64,000 bases of DNA, from IMG/VR virus record IMGVR_UViG_3300010297_000002, positions 1-64,000 of that record, one strand, 5' to 3'. The translations under genes and the position numbers were made by a program. The notes beneath the pieces were generated by a model that worked only from the letters and a program-made list of their open reading frames with translations, was not told the origin of the DNA and did not search any database. This DNA is from a virus. Below are positions 27,507-38,100 of this stretch, piece after piece (within the stretch, counting starts at the first letter, position 1; every line of letters begins with the position of its first letter).

Positions 27507-28692
27507 GCTTGTATTCAAAAAAGGAAAATCATGCGATTGGCTCCCCGGATTTTTACATTATATTCATGAGACTCGAGTAGGTTTATACAATCTAGGGTTC
27601 TCAGGTGTTGAAGTTCGTCATGATCTTGATTTCTTTCATCAGAAGTATGTGTTCTCTTGTCCAGACGGTCAGGAGATTTCTTCGAACATTGTTTCGAAGT
27701 TTTTGGCGTTCTTCCACAAGCCATCCTTTCGTGGAGTCAAAGATCATTCTCTTCAGATAAACCAGAGGTTTTTCCGGGAGAAGATGTACTCTTTCATTAC
27801 TCTCCAAGGGTTTTTAGACTCCCAGGTCTATTCCAAAATCGGCCTCCGAAGTAAGTTCAATCAATACTCATTCGATTGGTTTCAAAAGTACACCCACCAA
27901 TTGCTAGATGCTTTCTATTCTTGGTACTTTGTTAGGGAAAACTATTGCATCACTGTTCGCGGAGCTTCGGATAAAGTTGCAGATGAGATCTATCGTTCTG
28001 TAGACACAATGTTCACCGCTAGAACTTTCACTCATAGGGATTGCCTTCCCTATTTTGATGAGGATTCCCTAGAAGTTCCAGACTTCGATTCCAAGTTTAT
28101 GGACTTTTTGGGAACCTTGATTCCGCCCATGCAAGAGGGCTTCGATCGTAGGGCTGAGAAAAGCTCTGTGTTTCATCAAGGAAAGCTTACCGTTTTTAGT
28201 AAGCACTTCAAGATATGGTGGCTTTGTGTTCCTAAGTCAAATAAGAATTTGACTACTTTACTTTTTTTAAAATATTTCATTTTGAGGAAGATTAAATCCC
28301 TCCTGAAGTCAGAGTTCGATCTTTTGAAGTTGGGGGAGTACCTCAAAGTTTACGTACAGGACAACGTTTGTTTTTTTTATTTTTTCAAACCTCTAGAATT
28401 GATGGAAGAAGTGAAAACCCCAGGAACTATGGGAGATTTTCTCAAGGTCCCAGACATCAGTCTAAATTCATTAGATGTCAAGGCCTTGTTTTCTAAGTTC
28501 AAACGAGGTAATTCTTTAGATCAGATGCATACAAAAACTTTCATCGAGAGCTCTTTTTGCTCAGTGGAAGATCTTGGGTATTTGTCTTTAGTAGCTCCAG
28601 AGTTTTCCATTCAAAATCTTCTGGACATTAAGCCTAAGCAGGCTAAGGAACTTAACGTCGAAGGACTGAGATTCTTCGAGATAAAGGGATAG
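27496..28692 (+). CDS. Unknown protein between primase zinc finger and polymerase
   Basis: 398 residues, rich in aromatics, not recognised. It overlaps the end of the zinc-finger gene by 11 bases and ends one base before the polymerase gene. The first 100 residues have an alpha/beta pattern; later segments (LLFLKYFILRKIKSLLKSE) are helical and basic. There is no TOPRIM motif and no clear metal-binding acid pattern. The position suggests a primase catalytic subunit or polymerase accessory factor, but only the position supports that. Confidence 0.65.
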   Translation: MRIELVFKKGKSCDWLPGFLHYIHETRVGLYNLGFSGVEVRHDLDFFHQKYVFSCPDGQEISSNIVSKFLAFFHKPSFRGVKDHSLQINQRFFREKMYSFITLQGFLDSQVYSKIGLRSKFNQYSFDWFQKYTHQLLDAFYSWYFVRENYCITVRGASDKVADEIYRSVDTMFTARTFTHRDCLPYFDEDSLEVPDFDSKFMDFLGTLIPPMQEGFDRRAEKSSVFHQGKLTVFSKHFKIWWLCVPKSNKNLTTLLFLKYFILRKIKSLLKSEFDLLKLGEYLKVYVQDNVCFFYFFKPLELMEEVKTPGTMGDFLKVPDISLNSLDVKALFSKFKRGNSLDQMHTKTFIESSFCSVEDLGYLSLVAPEFSIQNLLDIKPKQAKELNVEGLRFFEIKG

Positions 28693-28693
28693 T

Positions 28694-31600
28694 ATGATTA
28701 TTAATGTTCGGGATGTCCTAAAACCAGAAGTAATGCCGGGTAGGGGAGATTTTTTAAAAGAAGTCGCGAGAGAGGAAATGGTAGAGCCTTGGATGGATGA
28801 GATGACCTTCCTGCTTCTCAACGACATGGACGAGATAGTAGATTATTTTGAATCAGCGTTATCCACGGCGGAGTACATCGCAATCGACTCGGAAACTACA
28901 GGACTTAACGTGCGGACTGCGGAGATCGTAGGTCTTTCTTTTTCTTACAGGGATAAGGAGTGTGCTTACATTCCTTTGAATCATAATTTTGGGCTGAACG
29001 CTCCCTACGGTCGATTTATGGATTTTTTCAGGTCGATCATACCCAAGACCAAGTGGGTTTTTTACAACGCTAAGTACGATGCTGAGGTTTTTCATTTTAA
29101 TGGAATCCATATGAAGGCTGGTGAGAATTTCGAAGATGCGATGCTCGCCGTCTGCCTCCATGACTCTAATGATGCCCAGGGTAAAGGACTGAAGACGGCT
29201 TCTAAAATTTATCTTCAGCGTAAGATGATTGAGTTTAAGAACGTGGCTGGGGTCGAGGGCGTAGATGACGACGATATGGTCGGGGAAGGATTTAAGAACG
29301 CGAAGTTGGAGGAAGCTTGTTTATACGCAGCTTCAGATGCTCTTAATACTCGTGATCTGTACGAGATGTTCAAATACGTAAAGGAAGAGCAGAAGATCAT
29401 CTATGAAATGGAGACTGAGCTTATCGATGTGGTTCGTGAGATGGAGCGGAACGGTGTTGCTATCGATGTTCCTTATTTCAAAACGTTGGAGCGGAGAATT
29501 AGTTCAAAGATGGAGAGGATTAAGCAAGAGGTTTATAGCAAATGTAATGTGGAGTACGGAGCGTTTAATATAGACTCGGGCCCTCAGGTTGGTCGTGTTT
29601 TCTTCGAGGATCTTGGAATCGAGAACCCCTTCAAGACAGATAAGGGTAAGTACAAAACTGACGAGAAAACCATGCTAAAGCTCGCAGAAACCTCGGGTAA
29701 TGATGTTCTTCTCAGTTATCGGGACTATAAGAAGGTCCAGAAGTTGATGAGCAATTACGTAACTCCCTACATCCAAGATCTAGATCTAAAGATTGGATAT
29801 GTGGCATTCAAGCAATTCTCTATCTCCACGGGTAGATTCGGAGGAGGAGGGGGAAAAGCTCTTTCCCACTACCTGCCTGGAGTTAATCCTCAGAATATCC
29901 CGGCCATTCGTCCTAAGAAGGGTCAGAAGGTTCGGAAGATAAAGGTAGCTCGTCAGGAAGACATGCCCGAGGATCATTACTGTTACGAGTACATCTTCGA
30001 CGGCAAGGACGGCATCTATTGTACAAGAACAGATTGTTCGGGATGTCCATTTGAATCAACGTGCGAGAACGAGCTCTTAGAAGATATTGAGATTGATACT
30101 TCTCCAAACATCCGCCGAGGTTTCATTGCTCGTGATCCGGATAACTACATTTTTACTATCGATTTCTCGGGAGTGGAATTGAGGATGGCCGCCAACCTCT
30201 CTAAGGAGCCGAAGTGGATTGATTCGTTCATAAACGGAGACGGGGATCTTCACATGCTTTCGGCCATGAACATTTTTAAGAAGCCTGCGAAGCAGATCTC
30301 CAAAGCGGAGCGATCCTTGGGCAAGACGGTTAATTTTCTCGCCCTCTACGGAGGTGGTCCTTTTGGTTTGAGTCAACAGGCCAAGATACCGGAGGATGAA
30401 GCAGCCAGGGTTTTAAAGAATTATTGGGAAGGTATCCCAATGGTGGACGATCTTCGTAAACAGGTTTGGAAGGAAGCTGAGACTCGTCATGCGGCATTCA
30501 CTAAACTAGGTCGGAAGCGTCCTATGCCCGCCTTTAAATTAGATCCCCAGAGGGCAGAGACTCGTGAAGAGCAAAAGGATATTCGAAAGGCTCAAAGTGC
30601 TGCTAAGCGGGAGGCGTTTTCTCATAAGATTCAAGGATCTTCTGCGGATCTTATGAAGATGGCCATGCTTCGTTGCAGCCGTAGGATTAAGAAGAATGGG
30701 TGGGAAGATAAACTTATGATCCTTCTTACTGTACACGACGAATTGGTTTTTGAGTGCCATAAGGACATTATTTTTGACGCGATGCGTGAGATGTCAGAGT
30801 GTATGCAAGTACCGTTCCCCGATTTTGAAGTTCCTTTTATCACTGATATCGAATTTTCAGATCACGTTAAATCTAATTGGGGGATGACCACAGAATGTCG
30901 TATTTATGACGATGGTAATGTTTACCCCACTAAGCTCATGAAACAAGCAGCCGACGCTAAGATGACAGTACCGGAGTATCTCCACTCGACTGGTGGAGAA
31001 GTCCGACCCCCGGTTACCCCAGGTTACTCTGATAAGGTGGTCAGCTACTCAGGAGATGTTACCGAGGAGAGTAAGGAAGTAGTTGAGGTTGAACCTGAGA
31101 AGGAGTTTCCTTTTTACCAAAAGACAGATGCTGAGATCTTAAAGTTTATCAAAGAGAACTCGATCAAGGTTGATGTCCTTGCCGAAGAGGTTCAAAAAGT
31201 CAAGACCTTCGCTAAGCAGGTTGTAGAGATGAAGCAATCCGAATCTCATCACATAATCGATGGAAGTAAGCAGGTCGAGAGATTTTTCACGGGAACCCTA
31301 GGCGAAGTAGCTTTGGAAAAATTACTAGGCGTTCGCTTTGTGGATTGGTCTGTGGGGGACTCTAAGGACTTCAATGCTCCGGATTTGAAAATTCTTGGTT
31401 TGGACGCTGGAGTCAAGACCGTGGAGATTGGTAAGTTTCCCCTGATATTTAAGGAACCGAAGTATCCCGAGATCTTTATGTTTAGAGAGGGAATCAACGC
31501 TGTGTATATTCTAGGGGTGGCTTCCGTGGAGGTCCTTAAACAGTACCAGGAAGACTGTTTAGTCCTTTCACCCGAACTTCGATCCAGGGGAACCAAGTCC

Positions 31601-31996
31601 GGCTTCTATGGGTTGGATAAACTTAAATCCTTTTCCTCATTCGATGAGTTAAAGGAGGTTCTTAACTTCTCTCCAGAAGAGTCAGAGAATGCGGAGGATT
31701 CGGCTCCTAAGATCGTGGGTAAGGAGCCCAAGAGTGTTCTCCCCGGACATAAGACTACGGAGTTTCCGAATATTAAGCTTAACCTGGATGGTAAGGAAGA
31801 CCAGACCTTCGACTTTAAGAATACTCCGTTGACTCGAAGGTTAGCCCGCCAGCTTGAAGATATTTTTGAGACTATTCCAGGAGTGTCCGATGTTTTTCTG
31901 GATTTTTCCACGGATAGTCGAGAGTTGGTGCTTCATCGTCCTAAGGTTAATCTTTCGAAGTTTCGCATTAAGTACTCGACTTTTTTCTCTAAGTGA
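28694..31996 (+). CDS. Family A DNA polymerase with Cys insertion and extra C-terminal domain
   Basis: 1100 residues. The 3'-5' exonuclease domain starts near residue 58 (AIDSETTGLN; D65 and E67). Polymerase motif A is TIDFSGVELR near 488-497, motif B (RSLGKTVNFLALYG) near 540-553 and motif C (VHDELVFE) near 681-688. A proofreading phage polymerase of this type is usually 600-750 residues. Two additions stand out: a cysteine cluster C-x4-C-x2-C-x5-C at about 442-457, just before motif A, and about 350 residues after the polymerase core. Within the latter, GEVALEKLLG (near 870), PDLKILG (near 896) and GVKTVEIGKFP (near 907) resemble a PD-(D/E)XK-like fold. A terminator follows the gene. Confidence 0.88.
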   Translation: MIINVRDVLKPEVMPGRGDFLKEVAREEMVEPWMDEMTFLLLNDMDEIVDYFESALSTAEYIAIDSETTGLNVRTAEIVGLSFSYRDKECAYIPLNHNFGLNAPYGRFMDFFRSIIPKTKWVFYNAKYDAEVFHFNGIHMKAGENFEDAMLAVCLHDSNDAQGKGLKTASKIYLQRKMIEFKNVAGVEGVDDDDMVGEGFKNAKLEEACLYAASDALNTRDLYEMFKYVKEEQKIIYEMETELIDVVREMERNGVAIDVPYFKTLERRISSKMERIKQEVYSKCNVEYGAFNIDSGPQVGRVFFEDLGIENPFKTDKGKYKTDEKTMLKLAETSGNDVLLSYRDYKKVQKLMSNYVTPYIQDLDLKIGYVAFKQFSISTGRFGGGGGKALSHYLPGVNPQNIPAIRPKKGQKVRKIKVARQEDMPEDHYCYEYIFDGKDGIYCTRTDCSGCPFESTCENELLEDIEIDTSPNIRRGFIARDPDNYIFTIDFSGVELRMAANLSKEPKWIDSFINGDGDLHMLSAMNIFKKPAKQISKAERSLGKTVNFLALYGGGPFGLSQQAKIPEDEAARVLKNYWEGIPMVDDLRKQVWKEAETRHAAFTKLGRKRPMPAFKLDPQRAETREEQKDIRKAQSAAKREAFSHKIQGSSADLMKMAMLRCSRRIKKNGWEDKLMILLTVHDELVFECHKDIIFDAMREMSECMQVPFPDFEVPFITDIEFSDHVKSNWGMTTECRIYDDGNVYPTKLMKQAADAKMTVPEYLHSTGGEVRPPVTPGYSDKVVSYSGDVTEESKEVVEVEPEKEFPFYQKTDAEILKFIKENSIKVDVLAEEVQKVKTFAKQVVEMKQSESHHIIDGSKQVERFFTGTLGEVALEKLLGVRFVDWSVGDSKDFNAPDLKILGLDAGVKTVEIGKFPLIFKEPKYPEIFMFREGINAVYILGVASVEVLKQYQEDCLVLSPELRSRGTKSGFYGLDKLKSFSSFDELKEVLNFSPEESENAEDSAPKIVGKEPKSVLPGHKTTEFPNIKLNLDGKEDQTFDFKNTPLTRRLARQLEDIFETIPGVSDVFLDFSTDSRELVLHRPKVNLSKFRIKYSTFFSK

Positions 31997-32012
31997 TTGG
32001 AATTATAAAAGT

Positions 32013-32039
32013 CCGTGGGTAAGCTCACGGGTTTTTTTT
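32013..32039 (+). terminator. Intrinsic terminator after the polymerase gene
   Basis: CCGTGGG and CTCACGG form a seven-pair stem (one G-U) around a TAAG loop, followed directly by G and eight T residues. It lies 16 bases after the polymerase stop and closes the replication operon before the giant gene. Confidence 0.85.
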
Positions 32040-32058
32040 CTTTAATAAAAGGGAGGTA

Positions 32059-32106
32059 ATGAACCCCTTTTGTTCTACGGAAAATACTATATTCGGAAGG
32101 ATCTGA
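32059..32106 (+). CDS. Possible 15-residue leader ORF before the giant gene
   Basis: An ATG at 32059 follows a strong GGGAGGT, although the spacing of two bases is short. The frame encodes 15 residues (MNPFCSTENTIFGRI) and stops in TGATG, sharing one base with the start of the giant gene. It may feed ribosomes to that start by coupling. Codon content shows no regulatory bias. It may equally be chance. Confidence 0.3.
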   Translation: MNPFCSTENTIFGRI

Positions 32107-35100
32107 TGAAAGACCTAAATACTAAAAATCTTCGTAAAACTGTAATTGCAAACGTAGTAGATCAAGTTATGGGTAGAGACTTCTCTACTTTCTTGAAATT
32201 GAAGCCAGATTCTCAGTTAGAGGTTTTGTCCAAATTAGTTTCTGAATATGGCCAGGATCAACGAGTTCTTGTCAAAAGAGCGGCTCTTTCGCAAATTAAA
32301 TCAATGATTGGTGTGGTCGCTGCTTCTAGAGAAGAGGATGCCGCCGACCAGGGACGATTTCGGGAACGAGACGTTGATGTTCTTAATGATGTTTTTTCTT
32401 CAGAAGTCAGGGGTTTGGCCTCTCGAGCGATCTTGGACCAGAACAAGGCCCTCGCTGAGCAGCTTGATAACAAGTGGGGTTTAGGATTCTTTTCCGAGTT
32501 GGGTACAGATACCATTAAGGAGATCGTCGCTAAGTTTAAGGATTTTTGGACAAAGACCAACTTCAATAAGCAGAAGAAAACTTCCCGTGTTTTTGACGAG
32601 AAGTTTGAGACTTTCCGAGAAGCGGTTTCCGATTATAAGGACTTAGAGGACGAGTTTAAGGAAGCTGCGGCGAAGAGGGCCCAGATGGTTAAGGATCTTC
32701 AGACTTTTACCCAAGATCCTGAGGTTAAGCAGGAGGCTTACGATACTTTCGATGTTTATGAAAATAAAGACCTTATTCTGAAGGAGTTGAATACGTTTAT
32801 CGATCGTCTGGGTAGATTTGGTATTAAGTCTCTTCTAGACTCCAAGCAATTCGCGGCGTTTGTCGACTTTTACCAAGATGATCTTCCTGGTATTGGGGCG
32901 GCACTTTTCAAAGCCAGTTCCATTTTCGATAAAAATAAGGACTTTTTGAATGATACTAAGGTCAAGGTTTATGACGAAGATCGTCAAGAGGCCGTAGAGT
33001 CCTCTCTATCGAAGATACTTTCTGAGAACTTTAATCGTGATATTTATTTACTCACTCTCGACGAAAACATCAGAGAGCTTGAAGAGTATAAATCGGAGTT
33101 GAAGGACGAGGAGCCTACAGAAAGAAATCTTAAAGAACTTCGTAAAGTTGAGAAGTCCATAGAAAGTTTTAGAGCACGTCAGGAAGATCTTGAAGAGTCT
33201 AGAAGTTGGATTGTGGACGGATTAGAGAATCTGGATATTTATGGGATGATCAAGGGAGATCTTCAGAAATTCCGAAAAAAAGCAACCGAGGAGTTTTTGG
33301 CGAAAAGAAAAGAAATTGAAGATCGTGAGCGTGTAGACTCAGATGGTAATAAACTTCCCAGGATGGCCCCTCCTAAGTTGACCTCTCAGGACAAAAGAGA
33401 GATCGAAAAGGCAACAGAAAAATATCGAAGAAAATTATTAGAAAAGGCTCGCCAAGAGGCTACGGAGAAAGGTCTAGGTTTTCCAGAAGCAGTTCGGAAG
33501 GATCTAGGTGTCTTGAGAGAGAGCGTCAACCATATTCAAGAAACGTTATTCGACTTTAAGAGTTATATTGAGAAATCTCGTAATAACGCCATAGATTCTC
33601 TACAGGAGATTACCAGAGGTGAGGTAGATTGGGATTCGGTTAATGCGGTCGAAGACTATGAGAGAATTCAGAATATGCTGACGAGGCGAGAGAGTACCAT
33701 TCGAAAGCGTTTAGATTTTTTTGGTTATAGCGACTACCGAATCTTTATTGACCGTAGCACGGGGTACACGGCTATAACCCTGGACGGTAAAACTGTTCCA
33801 GTTCGTGATCTTATGAAAAGCATCACTAAGTCCGACCTTCTGGATAGGTACGAAAGAGGTTCGAACTCTCCCAAAGAAAGTTTCAATGCGGATTATGATT
33901 CCACTCTTAGTGATTTGGTTTCTGAGGTTGGAGACGTTCTAGATAAGCAGGTAGAGAAAGAAGATCTTGAGGCTATGAAGTCGAAGTTTACTGAGCTCAT
34001 CTCGGGGCAGAATGAGAAAGGTGAGTTGGACGAGGATTCTTCTCGTAGGGCCTTTGAATTTATGACAGACTTGAGCTCATCTCTTGCTCTCTTCGACAAA
34101 AAGGTTCAGTTGGAGGAAGCCCTGGAGCTTTCCAATAACGGCGAGAAGTCAGGTTTGGATGTTAACATAAAAGCCTTGGCTCCTGCGATCTTCAGAAAAG
34201 ACAAAGCTCCTAAGAACCCAATGCTCCCCGATTTAGACGAGACCACTTACCAAGCTTTCATGGCCAAGGTTTTTGGAATTAATGTAGACAAGCCCTTAGA
34301 GGATCTTTCTGATGAAGAAGTCCAGGCTATGTCCTTTGATCCGGTTCTTTTAAAGAAGATTTCTGACTCGGAGTCCTTTCGAGACGTTAGTAGTATGGTA
34401 ACTAAGGCTCCTGGAATTCTGAAAGACCTAGAGTCTGCTGAGGAGTCTCAAATTTATCGTGAGATCCTTTCAGATGTCACTAAATCTATTAAAGCTATGG
34501 ATGATGTGCGTCTAGATACCGTCGGAGGTTCCTCAGGGGGTGAGGGGAGCTCTCCCTCCGATCTCGTTCAAGATTCCATTGAAATTTTAAAAAGTGCTAT
34601 TGCAGGTCTTCCTACCCAGGTATTTACTACAGAGGGTATGGAGGGTTCTAGCGTTTTCCAATCACTTAACCAAGAAGCTCTTACGTTTTTAGCAGAATCT
34701 GTAATAGATTTCCCTCAGTTCTTTAATCCAGAGACAGTGCGGGTGTTTAAAGACGATGCCGCTGCTGTCAAAGCTGCACGAGATGCTCTAGCAGCTAATT
34801 CCAAGGCTATTCGCGATCTGGAAGAGTCTAAGGGTAACAGTAAAAAATCGCATAAAAAATTAGCAGAGCCGGAACCTACCAGTTCTTTGGAAGAGTTGAG
34901 AGCAAAAACGCCTAAATTAGAGAAGGACCTGAAGGATAAGAAGAGGGTTCTTGAACAAAAACTGAAGAGTATTAATATTTTAGACTCTTTGGATTTAGGT
35001 GCTCAGGGGGCCGGGGACGCTTCTACGGTTAGGGTCTTCAGCAACATGGTAGAGAAGCTGCAGAAGGTGGTTTCCAATTCACTTCAAATGAAGGTTTTGG

Positions 35101-38100
35101 AAGAGTTGGCCGTGCTGAATAGGGATAAAATTGAGGAAAGAGCAGGACAGCTTCTTTTGATCGCCGATGCGGTTAAGACTCAAGCACAGGATTCCGACAT
35201 TGCGGCCAAGTGGGCTAAGAAGCTTAAAACAGAGAAAGGCGATTCTGTTTTGGCTATGGTCAAAGAAGCTCTAGAGTACTTTAATCCGGATTCTTCCAAA
35301 GGAGATTTCGCTAAATATCTTCAGAAGTCCTCAGTCAATAATAAAGGAGAAGCGTCTCTTCCTTCGGTGTTTGCTCTAACATCCGAAGGTAAGGCTGTAG
35401 CAGGATCGGAAAGCATAAGTAAGCTTGCTGTGAGTGCTCTTATGTCTGATGTTTTCGATGAGTCCATGAGAGACCAAGATAAGGCTGCTAAGGTTTATGA
35501 TGAGATTGGTTCTTGGCAAGTCAATGCAGTCGATCCTGAAAAGGCTAAGCTTCTTAAAGATTTTCGAAGCAGTCTTGAGGATAATTTTATCAAAGAGAAT
35601 AGTAGTGATTGGAGGGCTCACGAGGCTGCCAAGAAAGAAAAGTTCAAGGCTGAGAGAAAGTTGGCGAAGTCTAGTGCTGGTTTAAGTGAGCTTCGTAGGA
35701 AGCTTAAGAAGTACGCTGATCTTTTAGAGAAGGGGCCCAAGGATCAAGAGACTCTGGAGAAGAAGATTAAACGTCTCAGTAACGAGAAAGCCATGCTTAA
35801 GCGTATCGATAAGCAGAAGAATTCTATGGTTGAGCTAGAGGCACAATTTAAGGAACTGCACGCGAAGTGTGGTCCTTTAGTAGAAGCGGAGAGAGCTCAT
35901 TCTACGGCCAAGAGAGAGTACGGTGAATTAGGTTCTATTCCTTCCGTGTCCTTGAGTAATGAGGATAGGAAGAACATTGAAGAGCGTAAGGCCGAGCTAC
36001 GCCAGATAATGGAGGAGAACTTTACTAAGATCAAGGAGTCCAAGGAACGTGGAGATTGTTCCATAGACGAATTTAACAAGGTTTCCTCAGATTATTTTTC
36101 AAAGAAAGAAAAGCTCGAAAAATTAGAAGCAGAGTATGCTACTCGTGAGGATGCTCTTCAAAGAGCAGAATCTCAGCTTCGAAAGCTTAAATCTAGTATG
36201 GGAGCGGCTCCCGGACGCTTAAGTAAGCTGAGGGATGCGTTTGATAAAGATAACCCCGATTCTAAACTCAGCAAACACTATCAACTCATAGATGAGAGAA
36301 ATAAGGCTCGTGAGGATTATGCATCAACTTACGGGGTGATAGCTAAAGGAATGGCGGATATTGATTCCAAAGTAGAAGAGAAAAGACAATCCTTGTTTAA
36401 GGATAGAATTGCTGAGTCAGGTGTTCTCTCTTCCATACAGAATGACTTGAACGATGAATCTCTAATTGCGGATAAAATTGATGAATTGGGATTATCTTCA
36501 ATTCTAGAGCCGGTCTTAGACAAGGTTCCGACGGATCTTCTAAATGTCGGCGATAGGTTCAAATTTGAAGAAGAGAATACGGGCGTTTTGAACCCGCATC
36601 CAGACGGAGGTACTATTCTATCTCCAGAGGCCTCGTCAATACTAGGGGATCTGGTAGCTTCGAAGTTCACGACATCTCTACCAGAGAGCTCTTCTGTTCG
36701 TAGGTTTTTTGAGGATTCAATGCTGTCTTCTTCTAACTTGGATAAGTTGGATCTAGGAAAGTATGTACGGCAAACTGTCTCCAACACTGCTGTGGACTTT
36801 GCTAGAAAGGCTCAGAGAGATAAGGGTATGTCAACCAGTCTGGTTGATCGTCTTTCGGGAAATAAGAGAGGCGAGACCGCACTTATTATGGAGTTGGCTT
36901 CTGGTGAGGACGTGGAGGAGACTTTAATAAGTCAAGAGCAGGTCACTGAGGGTAAAGATCAAGCCGAGGGTATCACTGGTCAAGATGTTCTTCAGGATAT
37001 TGAGAATCAGGATCAAGACCAAGAACGTGAGGATATGCTGCGGAAGCGTACCCCCGATAAGAAAGATGAAAGCGACCTGGGAGACAGTCGTGTTGAACAG
37101 ATGGTCAATGGTTTTCGTGTGGAGATGGATAGAGTTTTACCAATTCTGGCTAATGAGACGCTTTTCCTTGATAAGGGTGAGAAATTGAAAAAAGATCTAG
37201 AGAAGTTCAATATGCCTCAGTTACAGAAGGCTTTTGGGTTCACTGATCAATCTCAGAAAAATTATGAAGAAATCTTGGCGACCAAGAGAGCTCTTTATGA
37301 CCAACTAGGCAGGAACGGTTTTGTCAACTTATTCAAGAACGGGGCTAGGTTGGAGCGAGTTATAGGTAGAGGCCCATTCAAGGAGATGTCCGAAGAGATC
37401 TTTTCTTCTAAAGAAGCGTATGCTAAGACTTCACCGGTTTATATCTTGATGAAGTACTTTATTCTTCCTTATGTCGATATCTGGATGTCCGGAGCGAGTG
37501 ATCCTCAGGCTGTTCTTAAAGATAAAATCATGAAAGAAGTTGAGTCTGGGATTTTGAGCCTTTCAATGCAAAAGTCGTTTGATGAGTTTATGCAAGATCT
37601 TTCGAATAACAAAAGTTCTCAGGAGAGGGCGAAGGCCATCTTTGAAGAAGCCAACGAAGAGCTTTTAAAGTCTATTATAAATCCTAAAGAAATGAATAAT
37701 TTTGTGGTCGGTAGGGTATTCAACAAAACGGATTTCTTAGCAGCACTATCGGTGTTCAATATGCCATACATGAAGGCCCTGGTTCCTAAGGACGGTAAAC
37801 TTTACTTTATTCCCGAGACGGACACCAGGGAACAATTTTTGTCCGCGAATCCTGAAAAAGCTAAAGAGATGTTAGACTCATTAGGTTCCGACCCATCGGG
37901 TAAGTTTTATGCGAATAAATCCGCTCCAGTCATCTATGAGCTGGATTTCACTAAGGGTATTAAGTTAAAAGAGACTAATCCTCTGTTTAAGGCCGCGATT
38001 TCTAAGGTTCGTGCAAACACAGTCGAAGATTTCATGAAGGCCCTTGATCCCGTATTCCAGGATTACTTCAAGGAGATCTACCAGAAAAATGTCGATAGGT

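Noticed and set aside
31997-32011. TTGGAATTATAAAAG as a promoter, also similar at 41793-41808
   Set aside because: Both lie just after stop codons; the first is the A-rich flank of a terminator that would stop any transcript at once.
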